DNA of 10,565 nucleotides. Source: an uncultured Oscillospiraceae bacterium. Lineage in GTDB: Bacteria; Bacillota; Clostridia; Oscillospirales; Oscillospiraceae. The notes under the pieces are model-generated. The model was not told the DNA's origin. It did no database searches and saw only the letters and a program-made list of their open reading frames with translations. The position numbers and the translations under genes are program-made. Shown in pieces: positions 1 to 6,252 of this stretch. The stretch lies in contig CAKTBC010000064.1 in NCBI GenBank assembly GCA_934533005.1, positions 1-10,565 on the forward strand. The letters are read 5' to 3'. Position 1 is the first letter of the stretch. Every line of letters starts with the position of its first letter.

Positions 1-150
1 AGCGAGCGCGTCATCATGTGCGCCGTGAAGCCCGGCCAGCTTGGCCCCCTCCGCCGCATGGTGCGCGAGATCGACCCAAAATCATTTCTCATTGTGGGCG
101 ATGCCCGCACGATATACGGACACGGATTTGAAAGCATAGAGGAGGACTGA
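1..150 (+). CDS. YitT/DUF2179-family membrane protein, C-terminal fragment
   Basis: Only the last 49 codons are present, open from the left edge to a TGA at 148-150. The fragment reads as a small alpha/beta domain: it opens with SERVIMCAVKPGQL, continues through a segment containing VREIDPKSFLIVGDA, and ends GHGFESIEED. That is the pattern of the cytoplasmic DUF2179 domain that closes YitT-family proteins, where a hydrophobic strand is followed by an 'EIDP..F..V.D...V.G.GF' segment. The membrane segments expected upstream lie outside the window. Family members are widespread multi-pass proteins of Bacillota with no firmly established function. The stop codon overlaps the ribosome site (GGAGG at 141-145) of the next gene, which starts 5 bases later, so the two genes are almost certainly co-transcribed and translationally coupled. 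The family call rests on a short tail and is from memory of the family pattern. Confidence 0.75.
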   Translation, partial: SERVIMCAVKPGQLGPLRRMVREIDPKSFLIVGDARTIYGHGFESIEED

Positions 151-155
151 ACGTC

Positions 156-755
156 ATGGCGGATCTCGAAAAGACCAGAAAGAATCTGGAAAACCGGGGC
201 TTCCTCGCCCACGTTTTCGCTACCGGCGCGGAAGCGGCGGACTACCTTGCGCAGATGCTCCACAACACCAGCATCGGTATCGGCGGCAGTGTGACGATCG
301 ATGAGATCGGCGCGTACGGCCGGCTCAGCGCCGATAACGACGTCATCTGGCGCTGGAAGAAGCCGACGCCGGACAGCCGCGAGCGCGGCGCGGCAGCGGA
401 GACGTTCCTTTGCAGCGCCAACGGCGTGAGCGAGACCGGCGAGATCGTCAACATCGACGGCTACGGCAACCGCGTCGCCCCGACGATCTACGGGCCGCAG
501 CGCGTGTTCCTTGTCGTCGGAAGAAATAAGATCGCGCCCGATCTCACCGGCGCGATCGACCGGGCGCGCAACATCGCCGCGCCGCTCAATGCCCGCCGTC
601 TGGGGCTCAAAACGCCGTGCGCGCTCGGCGAGCCGCGTTGCCACGACTGCCGCAGCAAGGATCGCATCTGCCGCGCCGTGAGCGTCCTCCTCATGCCGCC
701 GACGTCCATCAGGGAGTTCCACATTCTTCTCGTCAACGAGGATCTCGGCTACTGA
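156..755 (+). CDS. LUD-domain (DUF162) protein, lactate-utilization-like
   Basis: This is a 199-residue soluble protein of the LUD (formerly DUF162) family. That family includes the LutB/LutC-type proteins of lactate oxidation, but most stand-alone clostridial members have no demonstrated substrate. The family's glycine-rich turn GIGGSVT is at residues 41-47, and a TGEIVNIDGYGNR segment lies at about 94-106. A four-cysteine cluster near the C-terminus (C155, C162, C165, C172; spacing CX6CX2CX6C) could bind a metal or Fe-S cluster; this arrangement recurs in short clostridial LUD proteins. The ATG at 156 has a GGAGG at 141-145, inside the end of the upstream YitT-like gene, implying an operon. 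No lutA or lutB partner is visible in the window, so a lactate role should not be assumed. Family assignment is confident; biochemical role is open. Confidence 0.88.
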   Translation: MADLEKTRKNLENRGFLAHVFATGAEAADYLAQMLHNTSIGIGGSVTIDEIGAYGRLSADNDVIWRWKKPTPDSRERGAAAETFLCSANGVSETGEIVNIDGYGNRVAPTIYGPQRVFLVVGRNKIAPDLTGAIDRARNIAAPLNARRLGLKTPCALGEPRCHDCRSKDRICRAVSVLLMPPTSIREFHILLVNEDLGY

Positions 756-761
756 TTTCCC

Positions 762-790
762 GAAACTTTTCACCCCGCCGCGCATATACT
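762..790 (+). promoter_or_regulatory. Possible promoter upstream of the 20-codon ORF
   Basis: Just after the LUD stop codon, GAAACTTTT (762-770) is followed by a TATACT hexamer at 785-790. The TATACT box is good for a housekeeping sigma factor, but there is no TTGACA-like -35 at the right distance. GAAAC (762-766) resembles the -35 of extracytoplasmic-function sigma promoters, although the distance to a CGTC-like -10 is not convincing. Treat this as tentative; transcription by read-through from the LUD operon is an equal alternative. Confidence 0.3.
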
Positions 791-823
791 GGTTTGTATG
801 TGCATGTGTGGAGGTGTTGTGCG

Positions 824-886
824 ATGGGACCGGATATCGATGATCTCATTTTCGGCAGCGGCGAGACCGCGCCGAGTGACAGATGA
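824..886 (+). CDS. Possible 20-residue small protein
   Basis: A 20-codon frame begins at ATG 824 and stops at TGA 884-886. It has a well-placed ribosome site (GGAGG at 810-814, 9-base spacing), a better site than many annotated genes have. The peptide is acidic at its start (MGPDIDDLIF) and polar at its end (GSGETAPSDR), with no membrane segment, signal or cysteine. It lies 68 bases after the LUD gene and 13 bases before a strong palindromic terminator, so it would be the last cistron of the transcript. I do not recognise it. It could be a genuine microprotein, a decayed gene, or chance. The ribosome site plus terminator is the only support; there is no homology evidence. Confidence 0.35.
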   Translation: MGPDIDDLIFGSGETAPSDR

Positions 887-899
887 AAGAGAAAAAGAC

Positions 900-931
900 A
901 AAAGCCCTTCCGCGGCCGCGGAAGGGCTTTT
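900..931. terminator. Bidirectional rho-independent terminator (32-bp perfect palindrome)
   Basis: AAAAGCCCTTCC and its complement GGAAGGGCTTTT flank a GCGGCCGC centre, giving an uninterrupted 32-base palindrome. The plus strand ends the hairpin with TTTT (928-931). The minus strand ends it with TTTT followed shortly by TTTTT, from the A-tract at 892-896. It separates the plus-strand LUD transcript from the convergent minus-strand MATE gene and would serve both. Confidence 0.9.
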
Positions 932-949
932 GCATGTCTGAGGGTATTT

Positions 950-2323
950 TTATCCGCCGTTCATGTGCGCGAGCCGCCGGGACGGGCGGTAGCAAAGCAG
1001 GGCGATGAAAATGAGCAGCGCCGTGGCGGCGAGGCTCACCGGGTACACGTTCATGATCGTGGAAAACGTCCGGCTGGTCGGGAAAACGAACCGGATCCAT
1101 GCGATGCGGATGCCGCATACGCCGAGCGTGGTGAGGATCGCCGGGACGAGCGAAATGCCGAACCCGCGCAGATACCCGCTCATGGTGTCATAGAGTATGC
1201 TGAACGTGTAGGCGGAGAAGACGATGACAAGGCGCGTATACCCGATCTCGACGACCTCGGGATCGCTGTTGAAGATCGCGAGAAGAGACCGCCCGGTGAG
1301 CAGTACGAGCCCAATGGCGATCGCCGAGGCGGCAAAGCTCTCGGCCAGCGCGAGCAGCAGTGTCCTTTGGCAGCGCTTGAGCTGACCGGCGCCGTAATTC
1401 TGCCCCACGAACGTTGTGCACGCCTGACTGAACGAATTGAACACATAATAGGCGATGATCTCGATGTTGAACGCGGCGCTCGATGCCGCGATGACCGCCG
1501 TGCCGAGACTGTTGATGGCGGACTGGATCACGATATTGGAAATGGAAAACATCGCGCTCTGAATGCCGGAAGGGAGACCGATCCGCAAAATCCGTCCCAG
1601 CGCCTTCCGGTCGATGCCAAGCGAGCGCCACTCTACGCGGATATACTTCTGCGAGCGGAGCAGGCGGCGGAGCATCAAAACGGCGCTTATGGCGTTGGAG
1701 ATCACCGTTGCGATCGCAACGCCGTCTACGGTCATGTGCAGCACCACGACGAAGAAAATGTTCAAGATTACATTCAGCACGCCGGACACCGCGAGCACGA
1801 TGAGCGGGACTTTCGTATCGCCCACGCTGCGGAAGACCGCCGCTTCAAAGTTGTAAAGGAGAATGACGGGCATCCCCAGCAGATAGATCCGCAGATACAA
1901 AAGCGCTTGCGGGAATACGTCGTCCGGCACATTCAGCGACCGGAGCAGCGGCACTGCGGCAAGCTCGCCGAGCACGGCAACGAGAATGCCGCCGAGCAGC
2001 GCGACCGTGATAGAGGTATGCACGGCCTTATGTACGGCGGTGCGGTCGTCCCGCCCGATGGCGTTGGCGATGATGACGTTCGCGCCCAGCGCGATGCCGA
2101 CGAACAGATTGACGATCAGCCCGATGACGGGGCCGTTCGCACCCACCGCGGCCACAGCGGCGGTGCGTCCCGCGCCGGTGAAGTTGCCGACGATCGCAAG
2201 ATCGGAGGCGTTGAAAAGCTGCTCCAAAATGGCGGTAGCTGCCACCGGGAACGCGAACTGCGGCAGCTTGTTCCAGAGAGAACCGTGCAGCATGTCAAGC
2301 TGCCGTTCGTTTGTTGATTTCAA
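950..2323 (-). CDS. MATE-family multidrug/organic cation efflux transporter
   Basis: This is a 457-residue integral membrane protein of the MATE family, whose members export drugs or metabolites in exchange for Na+ or H+. The hydrophobic pattern fits about 12 helices in two homologous halves. Supporting motifs are 'FPVAATAILEQLFNASDLAIVGN' near residues 24-46 (conserved first-helix region), 'VFRSVGDTKVP' in the first half, and 'FVGQNYGAGQ' in the second half, a hallmark MATE segment. The open frame extends further upstream but runs through the tRNA-Gly gene, so the far start is impossible. I chose TTG at 2323-2321: it has a GAGGAA ribosome site (plus positions 2331-2336) 7 bases upstream and gives the usual family length of about 450 residues. 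An ATG 10 codons downstream is the alternative. No clear promoter lies between the tRNA terminator and the gene. Substrate cannot be told from sequence. Confidence 0.92.
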   Translation of the reverse strand: MKSTNERQLDMLHGSLWNKLPQFAFPVAATAILEQLFNASDLAIVGNFTGAGRTAAVAAVGANGPVIGLIVNLFVGIALGANVIIANAIGRDDRTAVHKAVHTSITVALLGGILVAVLGELAAVPLLRSLNVPDDVFPQALLYLRIYLLGMPVILLYNFEAAVFRSVGDTKVPLIVLAVSGVLNVILNIFFVVVLHMTVDGVAIATVISNAISAVLMLRRLLRSQKYIRVEWRSLGIDRKALGRILRIGLPSGIQSAMFSISNIVIQSAINSLGTAVIAASSAAFNIEIIAYYVFNSFSQACTTFVGQNYGAGQLKRCQRTLLLALAESFAASAIAIGLVLLTGRSLLAIFNSDPEVVEIGYTRLVIVFSAYTFSILYDTMSGYLRGFGISLVPAILTTLGVCGIRIAWIRFVFPTSRTFSTIMNVYPVSLAATALLIFIALLCYRPSRRLAHMNGG

Positions 2324-2374
2324 TATGGCATTCCTCTTTTTTGAAAAGCAGGGGGTGTACAGCAGCAATGAAAA

Positions 2375-2404
2375 CACCGGGATCATCCAAAGACGATCCC
2401 GGTG
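2375..2404 (-). terminator. Terminator of the tRNA-Gly gene
   Basis: Read on the minus strand, CACCGGGATC pairs perfectly with GATCCCGGTG (10-bp stem, 10-base loop) and is followed directly by TTTT. It begins 6 bases after the tRNA's encoded CCA end. It also lies about 50 bases ahead of the MATE start, so the transporter gene is either behind this terminator or fed by read-through. Confidence 0.82.
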
Positions 2405-2410
2405 AACTTC

Positions 2411-2486
2411 TGGAGCGGGCAACGAGATTCGAACTCGCTACCTCCACCTTGGCAAGGTGGCGCTCTGCCAAATGAGCTATGCCCGC
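2411..2486 (-). tRNA. tRNA-Gly (anticodon GCC)
   Basis: The minus strand folds as a complete 76-nt tRNA. The acceptor stem GCGGGCA (2486-2480) pairs with TGCCCGC (2421-2415), the discriminator is T and CCA is encoded (2413-2411). The D-arm is AGCTC..GAGC, the anticodon stem CCACC/GGTGG encloses loop TTGCCAA (anticodon GCC), and the T-arm carries GTTCGAATC. The anticodon reads GGC and GGU glycine codons. The gene is a single-copy unit here, with its own promoter and terminator. Confidence 0.97.
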
Positions 2487-2504
2487 GTTTCAAACGCAAG
2501 CGTT

Positions 2505-2532
2505 ATTATACCAAAAATCGCGCCCTTGTCAA
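2505..2532 (-). promoter_or_regulatory. Promoter of tRNA-Gly, perfect consensus
   Basis: On the minus strand a perfect TTGACA (2532-2527) is followed by a 16-base spacer and a perfect TATAAT (2510-2505), ending 18 bases before the tRNA 5' end. This is a strong sigma-A-type promoter, as expected for a stable RNA gene. Between the -10 box and the tRNA, AACGC-AA-GCGTT (2493-2504) forms a small inverted repeat in the short leader region. Confidence 0.9.
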
Positions 2533-2585
2533 GACAAAAAATCAAATTCCGTTCACAGTTTTTTTATGTCTTTTCGCGCCGAGTA

Positions 2586-2594
2586 TGCTATACT
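2586..2594 (+). promoter_or_regulatory. Extended -10 promoter of the tyrosine phosphatase gene
   Basis: TGCTATACT gives an extended -10 element (TGN followed by TATACT at 2589-2594). No good -35 hexamer is seen 16-18 bases upstream, which is typical of extended -10 promoters. The start codon follows 33 bases downstream. The site is divergent from the tRNA-Gly promoter, 57 bases away. Confidence 0.6.
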
Positions 2595-2627
2595 CTTCTC
2601 AAAAGACAAAAAAGGGGACAGAAATTT

Positions 2628-3380
2628 ATGGAATACACCCGCCGGTATCTTATGGACGGGCTGCATAATCTGCGCGATCTCGGCGGCTATGCCGTGCCCG
2701 GAGGGGTGACTCGCTATGGCGTGCTGCTGCGCAGCAATCTCCCGTGGCATTTAACGCAGGATGACGGTAAGCGCTTTGCCGCGCTGGGCGTCCGTCATAC
2801 GCTCGATCTGCGCGATGTGGACGAGAGCGAGACCATGCCGGACGAGCTCGCGCTGTTCGAAGGCGTGACCTACCGGCAGATCGCCATGAAGCGCGTGGCG
2901 CGCGCCGTGGCGCGCAGCCGCCCGGGTGGAGTCAACGCATTTGACGATGAATTCTTCTGGGGTGATGAGTACATCCGCATGCTCGAGGACAACCGCCCCT
3001 GGGCAAAGGAATGCATGGAGTATCTCGCTGCCGCGGAGGAAACGGTATTGTTCCACTGCTTCACCGGCAAGGATCGCACCGGCATTCTTTCTGCGCTCGT
3101 GCTCGGCGTGTGCGGCGCCTCATCGGAGGACATCGCCGCGGACTACAGCGTCAGCCAGATCTATCTCCAGCCGCTGTACCGCTGGATGCGCGAGAATATC
3201 CCGGACTTTGCCGCAAGAAAAGAAAATGCACCCTTTTTCTCTACGGCAGGGGAGAACATCCTCGCCGTGTGCGATCATCTGGAAAAGGAATACGGCGGCA
3301 CGGAACGATTTCTGTGCGAGTGCGGCGTTGGGGCAGACGTGCTCGGCGCGCTTCGCCGCCGGCTCATAAAAAAGGCTTGA
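2628..3380 (+). CDS. Protein-tyrosine/serine phosphatase (Y_phosphatase3 type)
   Basis: This 250-residue soluble protein belongs to the bacterial dual-specificity-like tyrosine phosphatases (PF13350 type, related to IphP/LipA-like enzymes). The N-terminal signature NLRDLGGY at residues 14-21 is typical of the family. The catalytic P-loop HCFTGKDRTG supplies the nucleophile C144 and phosphate-binding R150 (CX5R), with an acidic residue inside the loop (D149) as in this subfamily. These enzymes hydrolyse phosphotyrosine, phosphoserine or phosphoinositides; the substrate here is unknown. The open frame extends upstream through the tRNA-Gly region, so I chose ATG 2628, preceded by AGGGG at 2613-2617. 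The gene's stop overlaps the -35 box of the following gene. It appears to be a single-gene transcription unit, although no terminator is visible after it. Confidence 0.9.
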   Translation: MEYTRRYLMDGLHNLRDLGGYAVPGGVTRYGVLLRSNLPWHLTQDDGKRFAALGVRHTLDLRDVDESETMPDELALFEGVTYRQIAMKRVARAVARSRPGGVNAFDDEFFWGDEYIRMLEDNRPWAKECMEYLAAAEETVLFHCFTGKDRTGILSALVLGVCGASSEDIAADYSVSQIYLQPLYRWMRENIPDFAARKENAPFFSTAGENILAVCDHLEKEYGGTERFLCECGVGADVLGALRRRLIKKA

Positions 3381-3405
3381 ATGTCGCGGGGCCATAGTAT
3401 ATAAT
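3377..3405 (+). promoter_or_regulatory. Promoter of the parvulin foldase gene
   Basis: TTGAAT (3377-3382), a 17-base spacer and a perfect TATAAT (3400-3405) make a strong sigma-A-type promoter 31 bases before the start codon. The -35 hexamer overlaps the TGA stop of the phosphatase gene, so the foldase has its own promoter despite the close packing. Confidence 0.85.
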
Positions 3406-3436
3406 AGGCCGGAAACCCGCGGAAAGGAAGAAGAAA

Positions 3437-4912
3437 ATGGCTGAAATGAACCTGAACCCCAGGGAAAAAGCTCGCCTGGAGGAAGAAAAGAAAAATCGCA
3501 AGACCCGCAACAAATTTATCCTTGTCGGCATCCTTGTCGTTTTGATGATCGCGCTGGTGATCTTTGTAAACTCGCGCCTCTTTTATAATGTGACAACGGC
3601 GCTCACGATCGGCGACACGAATTACTCCGTCGCCCGCATGAACTATGAATACCAGAAGGCTTACATGAACTTCAATCAGACCTACGGCCAGTATTTCGGC
3701 AGCCTGATCGACACCTCCAAGAGCCTGAAGGATCAGACCTGCCCGTTTGACGCTGATGGCGGCACGTGGGACGATTATTTCAAGCAGAGCGCCGAGACGA
3801 GCCTTACGCAGCTCTCCGCCGTTTACGCCAAGGCAGTCGCCGAGGGCTACACCCTCACCGAGGATGAATCCGCCCAGATCGACACCGCTATCGAGAGCTA
3901 CCGTACCTACGGTAAGTCCCTCGGCTACGCTACGCTCAACAAGTTCCTCTCCGCCTACTTCGGCACCGGCAACAGCGAAAGGACCATCCGCGCCAACATG
4001 GCCGAGGAGCTGATCGCAAGCCGCTATGCGGACGATGTGTACGCGTCCTTTACCTATACCGACGATGAGCTCGACGCCTACTATGCTGAGAACGCTGACA
4101 CCTACGACCACGTGAACGTTCTCTATACGCTCATCTCCGCCGCTGCGAATGAGGACGAGGGCATCGATGCCGATACCGCCAAGGCAGCCGCCGAGGACAA
4201 GGCAAAGGTCATTCTGGCCGGCGCCGGCAGCACGGAAGAGGACTTCCGCGCCGCCGTTCTCAAAGAGACCGAGGCTGAAGCAACCGAGACGAGCTACACC
4301 GTTTCCACGTTCCTCAGCCGCTTTGAAGGCAGCGTGGAGCGCGCCGATATCGCTGAGGGCAAGGTATTCTCCCACAGCACCGATTCCGGTGTGTATGTCG
4401 TTTACGTTCTCGGTACCGAGTCGAACGACTATCCGACCGTAGACGTCCGTCACATCCTCATCAAGGCCGTGGACGCCGATGGCGACGGCACCTACTCCGA
4501 TGCGGAGAAGCAGACGGCGTATGACGCTGTCAAGGCCATCGAGGACGAATGGCTCGCCGGGGACGCCACCGAGGAGAGCTTCGCTACCCTTGCCAACGAA
4601 AAGAGCGAGGACACCGGCTCGAACACCAACGGCGGCCTCTATGAGCAGATCTACAAGGGCCAGATGGTCACCGAGTTCAACGACTTCTGCTTCGGTGAGC
4701 GCGAGGTCGGCGACTACGCTATTGTCTACGGCGAGAGCAGTGCTTATGCCGGATACCATCTGGTGTTCTTCTCCGGCGAGAACGCGCTCTATACCCGCGT
4801 CATTGCTGAGAACGCCATGCGTCAGGCCGACGGCGGCGAAGCCATCGACGCGCTGACGGCGGATCTCACGCCGGTGCATGCGTCCGGCTGGCGTTTCGTC
4901 ATGGCTGGCTGA
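3437..4912 (+). CDS. Membrane-anchored PpiC/SurA-like peptidyl-prolyl isomerase (foldase)
   Basis: This 491-residue protein has a short basic cytoplasmic N-terminus (about residues 1-26, rich in K, R and E), one membrane segment (about 27-45) and a long acidic extracellular part. Residues about 50-220 resemble the SurA/PrsA N-terminal chaperone domain. A parvulin (PpiC) domain spans about 334-447: VDVRHILIKA at the start, a GGLYEQIYKGQMV segment near 399-411 and YAGYHLVFFSG at the end. There is no lipobox, so it is a signal-anchor protein, not a PrsA lipoprotein. It probably folds or stabilises exported proteins on the outer face of the membrane. Inside the parvulin domain, residues 346-357 (DADGDGTYSDAE) match an EF-hand-like loop. 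A ribosome site AAAGGAAG precedes ATG 3437. Codon choice (many GAC, AAG and TAC) looks like that of a well-expressed gene. It ends in its own terminator. Confidence 0.88.
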   Translation: MAEMNLNPREKARLEEEKKNRKTRNKFILVGILVVLMIALVIFVNSRLFYNVTTALTIGDTNYSVARMNYEYQKAYMNFNQTYGQYFGSLIDTSKSLKDQTCPFDADGGTWDDYFKQSAETSLTQLSAVYAKAVAEGYTLTEDESAQIDTAIESYRTYGKSLGYATLNKFLSAYFGTGNSERTIRANMAEELIASRYADDVYASFTYTDDELDAYYAENADTYDHVNVLYTLISAAANEDEGIDADTAKAAAEDKAKVILAGAGSTEEDFRAAVLKETEAEATETSYTVSTFLSRFEGSVERADIAEGKVFSHSTDSGVYVVYVLGTESNDYPTVDVRHILIKAVDADGDGTYSDAEKQTAYDAVKAIEDEWLAGDATEESFATLANEKSEDTGSNTNGGLYEQIYKGQMVTEFNDFCFGEREVGDYAIVYGESSAYAGYHLVFFSGENALYTRVIAENAMRQADGGEAIDALTADLTPVHASGWRFVMAG

Positions 4913-4928
4913 TTTTTAAAAAGCAACG

Positions 4929-4959
4929 AACGCGGCGGGATGATTTCCCGCCGCGTTTT
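4929..4959 (+). terminator. Terminator of the foldase gene
   Basis: AACGCGGCGGGA pairs with TCCCGCCGCGTT around a TGATT loop (12-bp stem), and the T-run TTTT spans 4956-4959. It sits 16 bases after the foldase stop and only 22 bases before the tcdA start codon. A longer in-frame tcdA start at 4940 would fall inside this hairpin and is therefore unlikely. Confidence 0.9.
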
Positions 4960-4981
4960 CATGGACGGGAAAGGACACACA

Positions 4982-5692
4982 ATGAACGAACGTTTCCGCC
5001 GCGCCGGGGCGATCCTCGGCGACGCGGCGATGAAAAAACTCTCCGAAAGCCGCGTTGCGGTGCTCGGGCTCGGCGGCGTCGGCTCGTGGTGCGCCGAGGC
5101 ACTCTGCCGGAGCGGCGTGGGGACGCTGTATCTTCTCGATCAGGACACCGTGTCGCTCAGCAACGTGAACCGGCAGCTCTTCGCGCTCACCTCCACGCTC
5201 GATGTGCCGAAAGCGGAGGCCGCTGCGGCGCGCCTGCGCGATATAGCGCCCGAAAGCGAGACCGTTCCCATGGTCTACCGGTATGCGCCGGAGACGCGCG
5301 ATGCTCTGCTGGACTTAAAGCCCGATTTTATCGTGGACTGCATCGATCTTGTCTCCTGCAAGGTCGATCTCGCGGTGAGCTGCGCCGAGCGCGGTATCCG
5401 GCTTGTTGCGGCGCTCGGCACCGGCAATAAGAAGGACGCATCCCTTCTCCGGTTGACCGATCTCGCCAAAACCGAGGGCTGTCCGCTTGCGCGTGTCGTG
5501 CGGCGGGAGCTGCGCCGCCGCGGCATCACGCACCTTCCGGTCGTATATTCTCCGGAGGAGGCGGCTGAACCGGATACCGGCGAAACGCCGCCTCCCGGCC
5601 GCCGCAGCGTGCCGGGAAGCCTCGTGTGGGTACCGGCCTCGGCGGGACTGCTGCTCTGCCAGTATGTTGTCACGGAGCTTATTAAGGAATAA
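4982..5692 (+). CDS. tcdA: tRNA threonylcarbamoyladenosine dehydratase (ThiF/MoeB/HesA fold)
   Basis: This 236-residue protein matches TcdA (YgdL/CsdL), an E1-like enzyme that uses ATP to cyclise t6A37 of ANN-decoding tRNAs to ct6A. The nucleotide-binding motif GLGGVGSWCAEAL is at residues 29-41 and the adenylation-site segment DQDTVSLSNVNRQ at 53-65. Further motifs are VDCIDLVSCKVDL at 118-130, GTGNKKDAS at 147-155, CPLARVVRREL at 167-177 and VVYSPEE at 187-193. The last two separate TcdA from ThiF and MoeB. C167 corresponds to a cysteine conserved in the family. The start is ATG 4982, with an AAAGGA ribosome site ending 6 bases upstream; an upstream in-frame ATG lies in a terminator stem. 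The MOSC gene follows 36 bases later, probably in the same transcript. No dedicated promoter is evident in the 22 bases after the preceding terminator. Confidence 0.92.
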   Translation: MNERFRRAGAILGDAAMKKLSESRVAVLGLGGVGSWCAEALCRSGVGTLYLLDQDTVSLSNVNRQLFALTSTLDVPKAEAAAARLRDIAPESETVPMVYRYAPETRDALLDLKPDFIVDCIDLVSCKVDLAVSCAERGIRLVAALGTGNKKDASLLRLTDLAKTEGCPLARVVRRELRRRGITHLPVVYSPEEAAEPDTGETPPPGRRSVPGSLVWVPASAGLLLCQYVVTELIKE

Positions 5693-5728
5693 AACCCATT
5701 GGCACGGATAGGAGCGCGAAGTATTTCC

Positions 5729-6217
5729 ATGAACAGAGGAAAAGTGATCGCCGTATGCACCAGCGAACGAAAGGGAACGCAGAAGACCGAGGTTCCGTCG
5801 ATAAAGCTCGTGCCGGGGTACGGCATTGAGGGAGACGCCCATGCCGGAAATTGGCACCGGCAGGTGAGTCTCCTGGATCTCGACAAGATTGAAGCGTTCC
5901 GGGCGAGGGGCGCCAATGTTGCATTCGGCGCTTTCGGGGAAAACATCGTTGTGGAAGGCTTTGATTTCCAAAATCTTCCGGTAGGGACGCGGTTTCGCAT
6001 CAACGGCAGCGTGCTCCTCGAGATGACGCAGATCGGCAAGGAGTGCCACGCCCACTGCGCCATCTATCATCAGGTAGGAGACTGCATCATGCCGAGAGAA
6101 GGCGTGTTCGCGATCGTTCTGGAAGGCGGCGAAGTAAGGCCCGGAGACGAGATCGAGACGCTTGAAGCCAATCCCGAAAAAACGGGCGGCGCGGCACAGA
6201 ATCCTTCGGAAAAATGA
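5729..6217 (+). CDS. Small MOSC-domain protein
   Basis: This 162-residue stand-alone MOSC domain is related to the C-terminal domain of molybdenum-cofactor sulfurase and to YiiM-like proteins. Visible signatures are GIEGDAHAGNWHRQVSLL at residues 32-49, FGAFGENIVVEGFD at about 66-79, and IGKECHAHCAIY at 102-113 with C106 and C110. The conserved cysteine of MOSC domains is thought to carry sulfur or bind a metal centre. Short clostridial MOSC proteins with this 'GKECH..C.IY...GDC.MP.EGVF' pattern often neighbour molybdopterin genes such as mogA; none is seen here. The last 15 residues are a low-complexity tail. ATG 5729 is chosen because it begins the domain; its GGAG (5711-5714) is a rather distant 14 bases away. 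An in-frame TTG at 5699 is the alternative. The gene probably forms an operon with tcdA and ends at the hairpin that follows. Confidence 0.88.
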   Translation: MNRGKVIAVCTSERKGTQKTEVPSIKLVPGYGIEGDAHAGNWHRQVSLLDLDKIEAFRARGANVAFGAFGENIVVEGFDFQNLPVGTRFRINGSVLLEMTQIGKECHAHCAIYHQVGDCIMPREGVFAIVLEGGEVRPGDEIETLEANPEKTGGAAQNPSEK

Positions 6218-6218
6218 A

Positions 6219-6251
6219 AAAATCGTCTCTGGAGCTTCCAGAGACGATTTT
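6219..6251. terminator. Bidirectional terminator between the MOSC and pth genes
   Basis: A 15-bp perfect stem (6219-6233 with 6237-6251, core TCGTCTCTGGA) closes on a 3-base GCT loop. It has TTTT on the plus strand and six Ts followed by CATTTTT on the minus strand. It begins 2 bases after the MOSC stop and ends 1 base before the pth stop, so it serves both convergent transcripts; the minus-strand T-run is the stronger. Confidence 0.93.
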
Positions 6252-6252
6252 C

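Noticed and set aside
965..2317. 450-codon plus-strand open frame opposite the MATE gene
   Set aside because: It is highly charged, repetitive in Arg, Asp and Glu, matches no family and lies exactly antisense to a clear transporter. It is a codon-bias shadow.
2324..2422. N-terminal extension of the MATE frame
   Set aside because: It would start inside the tRNA-Gly gene and pass through the tRNA terminator; TTG 2323 with a ribosome site explains the start.
2457..2627. N-terminal extension of the phosphatase frame from a GTG
   Set aside because: It overlaps the tRNA-Gly gene and its promoter and lies upstream of the phosphatase's own extended -10 element.
3275..4879. 534-codon minus-strand open frame opposite the foldase gene
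   Set aside because: Low-complexity Val/Gly/Leu-rich product with no recognisable domain; the plus-strand foldase has promoter, ribosome site and terminator.
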